The notes below the pieces were generated by a model. It saw nothing but the letters and a program-made list of their open reading frames with translations. It had not been told where the DNA came from and ran no database searches. 6,823 nt of DNA from Acidobacteriota bacterium (GTDB taxonomy: Bacteria; Acidobacteriota; Terriglobia; Bryobacterales; Bryobacteraceae): the NCBI GenBank assembly GCA_021788955.1, contig JAJYKC010000131.1, forward strand, positions 1-6,823. The letters run 5' to 3'. Made by a program: the position numbers and the translations under genes. Below, one piece after another: positions 5,744-6,823 of this stretch. Each line of letters opens with the position of its first letter. Position 1 is the stretch's first letter.

Positions 5744-6318
5744 CCTCGGCCGAGGAGCGCCTCGTCTTGGCAATAGTAGTCGGCAGCACCAGAGAAGGAC
5801 GCCGCGGTCCCGCCATCGCCGAATGGTTCCGGACTGTAGCCCGGCAGCGGCTAGACATGAATCTGGACGTAATCGACCTCGGAATCGCGCGCGTGCCCGA
5901 CATGCTCACGAATTCACGTCCGCCCGAAGTGACCGCCCTCGCCGGGCGCCTCGACAGAGCCGATGCTTTCGTCATCGTCACGCCGGAATATAACCACAGC
6001 TTCCCGGCGCCCCTCAAAACCGCCATCGACTGGTACAGTGCCGAATGGCAGGCCAAACCCGTCGGTTTCGTCTCCTACGGCGGCATCTCCGGCGGGCTTC
6101 GCGCCGTGGAACAACTCCGCCAGGTTTTCGCCGAACTCCACGCGGTAACCATCCGGAACACGGTGAGCCTCCACGGCGTCTGGTCGCGCCTGGCGGAAGA
6201 CGGAACGCTCATCGACTCGGACGGCAGCGAAGAAGCCGCTCGGGCCATGCTCGATCAGCTCGCCTGGTGGGCCCGGGCGCTAAAGGAAGCCCGTAGGAGC
6301 CATCCCTACAGCCGGTAA
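5740..6318 (+). CDS. NADPH-dependent FMN reductase family flavoprotein
   Basis: A 192-residue flavodoxin-fold oxidoreductase, the usual size for this family (quinone reductases, chromate/azo reductases, ArsH-like proteins). The FMN phosphate loop is VGSTREGRRGPAIAEWF (14-30). TPEYNHSFPAPLKTAIDW (81-98) is the family's most conserved flavin-contacting block, and SYGGISGGLRAVEQLRQVF (112-130) is the Gly-rich loop near the isoalloxazine ring. It probably uses NAD(P)H to reduce FMN, quinones or similar acceptors in the cytoplasm. It is the second gene of the SoxR-controlled operon. Either it supplies reduced flavin, or it acts in parallel with the ABM protein by reducing redox-cycling quinones in two-electron steps. 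The substrate cannot be read from the sequence. Its last 13 bases overlap the 3' end of the convergent GH13 gene. Confidence 0.92.
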   Translation: MTSAEERLVLAIVVGSTREGRRGPAIAEWFRTVARQRLDMNLDVIDLGIARVPDMLTNSRPPEVTALAGRLDRADAFVIVTPEYNHSFPAPLKTAIDWYSAEWQAKPVGFVSYGGISGGLRAVEQLRQVFAELHAVTIRNTVSLHGVWSRLAEDGTLIDSDGSEEAARAMLDQLAWWARALKEARRSHPYSR

Positions 6319-6823
6319 ATCCGCGCCTCCCAGCCGGAAAGATGAACGGCCCGTGCCTGCGCCTCCTGCGAGGAACCCGACCGGAAAACGAGCGCGCCCG
6401 CCGTCAGGCCATCAGGAAGCGTGTACGTGACCGCATCGGTCGAGAAGTTCATCACGACCAGATATCGCTCTCGGCCGAGCACCCGCGTATAAACGAAAAT
6501 CTTGGAGTTCGCCGGATCCAGGTCCTTATAGTCGCCGTAAATCAACGCCGGCGTCTTAGCGCGGAAGGCGATCAAACGCTTGAAGTAATGATAGACGGAA
6601 GTCGGGTCCGCAAGCTCCGCCGCCGCATTGATGGACCTGTAATTCGGATTCACGGCAAGCCAGGGTGACCGCGACGTGGTGAAGCCCGCATTCTCTGTCG
6701 TATCCCATTGCATCGGAGTGCGCGAATTGTCCCGGCTCGTATGCCGCATGTCGTCCATGAAAGCGTCCGCCGGTTCTTTCCCTGTTTCCACGTCCGCCTT
6801 CCATGCATTCTTCGCCTCGATGT
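6306..6823 (-). CDS. GH13 alpha-glucosidase / oligo-1,6-glucosidase, C-terminal part (5' end outside window)
   Basis: The frame is open to the window edge; the visible 171 residues begin IEAKNAWKADVETGKE and end SGWEARIYRL. TSRDNSRTPMQWDTTENAGFTT, then PWLAVNPNYRSINAA and YHYFKRLIAFRAKTPALIYGDY, are diagnostic of the GH13 group containing oligo-1,6-glucosidase, alpha-glucosidase, sucrose isomerase and trehalose synthase. RDNSRTPMQWD favours a glucosidase over trehalose synthase. The end of the (beta/alpha)8 barrel and the C-terminal beta-sandwich (FVYTRVLGRERYLVVMNFS) are present. The catalytic Asp, Glu and Asp lie upstream, outside the window, so activity cannot be judged. The GTG at 6789-6791 is an internal Val codon, not the start. 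It is convergent with the flavin reductase gene; a link to the SoxR module is unlikely. Confidence 0.9.
   Translation of the reverse strand, partial: IEAKNAWKADVETGKEPADAFMDDMRHTSRDNSRTPMQWDTTENAGFTTSRSPWLAVNPNYRSINAAAELADPTSVYHYFKRLIAFRAKTPALIYGDYKDLDPANSKIFVYTRVLGRERYLVVMNFSTDAVTYTLPDGLTAGALVFRSGSSQEAQARAVHLSGWEARIYRL

Overview
This is a GC-rich bacterial chromosomal window with seven protein genes. Two of them run off the ends of the window. The best guess for the host is a member of the Acidobacteriota (Solibacter/Bryobacter-like). This is inferred from the ADOP-type MacB-like permease at the left end, from the N-terminus of the tRNA nucleotidyltransferase, and from a small two-repeat protein of a kind I associate with that phylum. 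I see no rRNA or tRNA genes, CRISPR array, insertion sequence or prophage genes. The only tyrosine recombinase has the size and motifs of a housekeeping Xer protein.

Left half (1-3834, all on the minus strand, so read right to left): a XerC/XerD recombinase, then a class II CCA-adding tRNA nucleotidyltransferase / poly(A) polymerase-family enzyme, then the N-terminal 454 residues of an ADOP-family permease. The permease is easy to miss because it has no stop codon inside the window. Longer Arg/His-rich open frames lie opposite these genes and are shadows.

Middle (3835-4480): a divergent intergenic region, then a GTG-started 164-residue protein on the plus strand. It has two similar beta-rich halves and a C-terminal QLEMF tail that resembles a sliding-clamp-binding motif. 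Its stop faces the stop of soxR across 10 bases.

Right half (4491-6318): a compact redox-response module. soxR on the minus strand carries an intact [2Fe-2S] cysteine motif. It is transcribed away from a two-gene plus-strand operon: a tandem-domain antibiotic-biosynthesis-monooxygenase (ABM) protein, coupled through an ATGA overlap to an NADPH-dependent FMN reductase-like flavoprotein. The shared intergenic region holds a near-consensus SoxR box. It sits in a 19-base spacer between -35 and -10 elements, the hallmark of MerR-family activated promoters. The likely logic is that redox-cycling compounds oxidise SoxR, which then switches on two enzymes that act on quinone-like or flavin-dependent substrates.

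Right end (6306-6823, minus strand): the C-terminal 171 residues of a GH13 alpha-glucosidase / oligo-1,6-glucosidase. Its 3' end overlaps the 3' end of the flavin reductase gene by 13 bases.

xerD and soxR both have a candidate -10 box exactly 7 bases before an ATG that lacks a Shine-Dalgarno sequence, which suggests leaderless mRNAs. The other internal genes (cca, the 164-residue protein, the ABM protein and the flavin reductase) have clear ribosome binding sites.
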